DNA from: an uncultured Gammaproteobacteria bacterium
GTDB lineage: Bacteria > Pseudomonadota > Gammaproteobacteria > Pseudomonadales > Pseudohongiellaceae
Length of the DNA: 64,000 bases
Direction of reading: 5' to 3'
Assembly (NCBI GenBank): GCA_937898685.1
Contig: CALEJT010000089.1
Span: 21,033 to 85,032 of the forward strand
A program made the translations under genes and the position numbers. Within the stretch, counting starts at the first letter, position 1, and the number at the start of each line of letters is the position of its first letter. Below are positions 63,706 to 64,000 of this stretch, in pieces. Under the pieces are notes generated by a model. That model did no database searches, had not been told where the DNA came from, and was given only the letters and a program-made list of their open reading frames with translations.

Positions 63706-64000
63706 GCAGGTTTTTCTGCCGTTTCTTTGCAACAGGGCTTCCGCGAGCCCTGCGGCCGAGAGCTTGACGGGAGCGCCCTGAACCCATCCCTGGGGGCTCG
63801 CTCTCAGACATCCAGTCTTCGAGCGTCCCACCAAGCTCTCAGCCGCAACCCGCTCGATCAGGATTTGGAGGAGCACTCATTGCGTAGGTCGAGGTGAGCG
63901 CGGCAAGAGAGCGAGCCACCAGTTTGGCTCGTTCTGCCAGCGCCTGAGAGTGAAGTCCAACAGTCGATGCTGGAGATTACGTCGCCCTACTCTTCTGCCA
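63706..64000. other. 295 bases at the right edge with repeat-like dyads and no gene
   Basis: No coding sequence is supported. It contains a weak hairpin GGCAG / CTGCC (63705-63720), a perfect hairpin CAGGGCT / AGCCCTG (63733-63752), and the arms of a longer inverted repeat (63752-63846). The stretch GCGAGCCCC to CTCGCTCTC is also internally repetitive. It resembles an intergenic palindromic repeat unit. Confidence 0.5.
63752..63846. repeat. Imperfect inverted repeat, REP/MITE-like
   Basis: GCGGCCGAGAGCTTG (63752-63766) pairs with CAAGCTCTCAGCCGC (63832-63846) at 14 of 15 positions, and the match continues imperfectly inward to about 21 bases. Roughly 65 bases lie between the core arms. Confidence 0.6.

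Overview
This 64 kb window is a gene-dense stretch of a fairly high-GC gammaproteobacterial chromosome. The closest organisational match I recognise is Pseudomonas and related Pseudomonadales. The grounds are a fused nuoCD inside a complete nuoA-to-N order, a Pseudomonas-type long glyceraldehyde-3-phosphate dehydrogenase divergent from mfd, then csiV and a methylthioinosine phosphorylase, a ppiD-hupB-lon-clpX-clpP-tig block, and msrB beside alaA. No genus can be assigned by eye. I found no tRNA, rRNA, CRISPR array, insertion sequence or phage gene. Nearly everything is housekeeping DNA with short gaps, many overlapping starts and stops, and several GTG or TTG starts with good Shine-Dalgarno sequences.

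Layout. 1-13729 (minus): complex I, nuoN (cut by the window edge) back to nuoA, 13 genes, several translationally coupled. 14119-18155 (minus): sthA, apbE and gap, where Pseudomonas carries an nqr operon between apbE and gap. 18324-24209: mfd and csiV (plus) facing methylthioinosine phosphorylase and nfuA (minus). 24318-27150: a DUF2970 membrane protein, a tiny His-rich membrane protein, and a sulfite reductase plus DUF934 pair. 27214-31244: sohB-dnaQ-rnhA-methyltransferase (minus) divergent from gloB. 31277-37217 (plus): a five-gene oligopeptide ABC transporter whose OppC permease carries a fibronectin-III-like insertion, the most unusual protein architecture seen here. 37259-45622 (minus): the proteostasis block ppiD, hupB, lon, clpX, clpP, tig. 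46137-53949: a Slam-like TPR/beta-barrel protein, msrB, alaA, then pdxB-tusA-yheU-ttcA (a sulfur-transfer and tRNA-thiolation group), a polysaccharide deacetylase and a Bax-type glucosaminidase. 54113-63705: bolA, ylqF-cobO, rapA, a Vat-like acetyltransferase, an M16C metalloprotease and a GNAT acetyltransferase.

How it fits together. The window combines energy and redox metabolism (complex I, transhydrogenase, flavin transferase, GAPDH, Fe-S maturation), protein quality control at membrane and cytoplasm, sulfur chemistry (sulfite reduction, TusA/TtcA, MsrB), and peptide uptake. I see no clearly new multi-gene system. The best leads are the OppC insertion, the apparent loss of nqr beside a retained apbE, His-rich tails on NuoA and a small membrane protein, the Vat-like enzyme, and three structured palindromic elements in intergenic DNA (45838-45913, 58975-59025, 63752-63846).
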